Source: Fusobacterium_C sp036516095 | GTDB lineage: Bacteria; Fusobacteriota; Fusobacteriia; Fusobacteriales; Fusobacteriaceae | Assembly: GCF_036516095.1 (NCBI RefSeq) | Contig: NZ_DATBUM010000136.1 | Span: forward strand, 1-24,978 | Direction of reading: 5' to 3' | Length of the DNA stretch: 24,978 bases | Shown here: positions 24,734-24,978 of the stretch, in pieces | How the letters are laid out: each line of letters begins with the position of its first letter | Numbering within the stretch: the first letter of the stretch is position 1 | Program-made: the position numbers and the translations under genes | The notes under the pieces: generated by a model | What the model was told of the DNA's origin: nothing | The model's database searches: none | Seen by the model: only the letters and a program-made list of their open reading frames with translations

Positions 24734-24762
24734 TTGACTTTTTTTTTAATAGGAAGTATTCT
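24734..24762 (+). promoter_or_regulatory. Promoter candidate for the truncated membrane-protein gene
   Basis: TTGACT (24734-24739) and TATTCT (24757-24762) are 17 bases apart. The start codon is 61 bases downstream of the -10 box, and a GAAGGAGAG ribosome site precedes it. Confidence 0.45.
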
Positions 24763-24823
24763 TATACAGTAAGATAAATATGGAATTTCATAAAAATATA
24801 ACATGGAACAGAAGGAGAGAAAG

Positions 24824-24978
24824 ATGGCGACAGCTCAAATGGTAATCATTGCTCTGGTAGTAACACTTTGGATTACAAATATTGGAATTGTAGTTGGTTT
24901 TTATGCTTATCTTAAGAAAAAGAAAAATAATCTTGGAAGTTCTTTGCTAGAGGAAGAAATTGCCGGAACCGGCACACG
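24824..24978 (+). CDS. N-terminus of a membrane protein, cut by the window edge
   Basis: About 51 codons are visible. There is one hydrophobic segment (residues about 5-29, MVIIALVVTLWITNIGIVVGFYAY), then KKKK and a polar, acidic stretch (LLEEEIAGTG). The start follows GAAGGAGAGAAAG; an in-frame ATG at 24803 has no ribosome site. It could be the start of a transporter, but the visible part does not identify a family. The gene is preceded by its own promoter candidate and is divergent from the lipoprotein cassette. Confidence 0.55.
   Translation, partial: MATAQMVIIALVVTLWITNIGIVVGFYAYLKKKKNNLGSSLLEEEIAGTGT

Larger units (their letters stand above)
24622..24823. other. Divergent 202-base regulatory region
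   Basis: Very AT-rich DNA between the lipoprotein gene (leftward) and the truncated membrane-protein gene (rightward). It holds one promoter candidate in each direction with -35 boxes about 20 bases apart, and a 7-base inverted repeat (AATACTT at 24718-24724, AAGTATT at 24754-24760) overlapping the rightward promoter. I see no RNA gene here. Confidence 0.55.

Noticed and set aside
1..24978. CRISPR array, insertion sequence, phage genes, tRNA or rRNA
   Set aside because: I found no regularly spaced repeats, transposase or integrase motifs, or structured RNA genes when reading through both strands; small RNAs cannot be ruled out by eye.

Overview
The window is AT-rich bacterial DNA with heavy AAA/GAA/AGA/TTA codon use, strong AGGAGG-type ribosome binding sites and very tight gene packing. 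A stand-alone GrdX-like gene, a B. subtilis-type ThyA, an AddAB pair and a subtype-B tannase-like secreted protein fit a low-GC anaerobe. My best guess is a Fusobacterium, perhaps of the F. necrophorum group rather than the more AT-rich F. nucleatum. This is inferred from protein character and has not been tested by any search.

Region 1 (1-19159, all + strand) holds twelve genes with gaps of at most about 20 bases or short overlaps: addB (5' end outside the window), addA, thyA, rlmN, a class A penicillin-binding protein, a UvrD-type helicase fused to an Fe-S nuclease, sbcD, sbcC, queH, a four-helix membrane protein, a secreted tannase-like alpha/beta-hydrolase and a small nitroreductase. No promoter or terminator is evident between them, so they may form one long transcription unit. 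The theme is DNA-end processing (AddAB, the extra helicase-nuclease, SbcCD), with dTMP supply, RNA modification and cell-wall synthesis mixed in.

Region 2 (19160-21832) has a 195-base gap with a plausible sigma70-type promoter. It then has one large gene encoding an acyl-activating enzyme, a carrier-protein domain and a PlsC-type acyltransferase in one chain, probably for acylating lysophospholipid with exogenous or recycled fatty acid.

Region 3 (21810-24621, all - strand) starts with a GrdX-like gene whose end overlaps the acyltransferase gene by 23 bases inside a hairpin. Upstream of it (to the right) is a four-gene cassette of unknown function: a lipoprotein with an internal duplication, a two-helix membrane protein that appears frameshifted, a two-helix membrane protein with a beta-rich tail, and a one-helix protein with a beta-rich tail.

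Region 4 (24622-24978) is a divergent promoter region followed by the first codons of a membrane protein cut by the window edge.

The observations most worth checking are three: the tannase-like protein has Gly in place of the nucleophilic Ser while keeping the Asp and His; the membrane-protein gene has a hidden 41-codon tail that one base would restore; and three RecB-type nuclease chains are grouped with SbcCD. I see no clear phage, IS, CRISPR, tRNA or rRNA.
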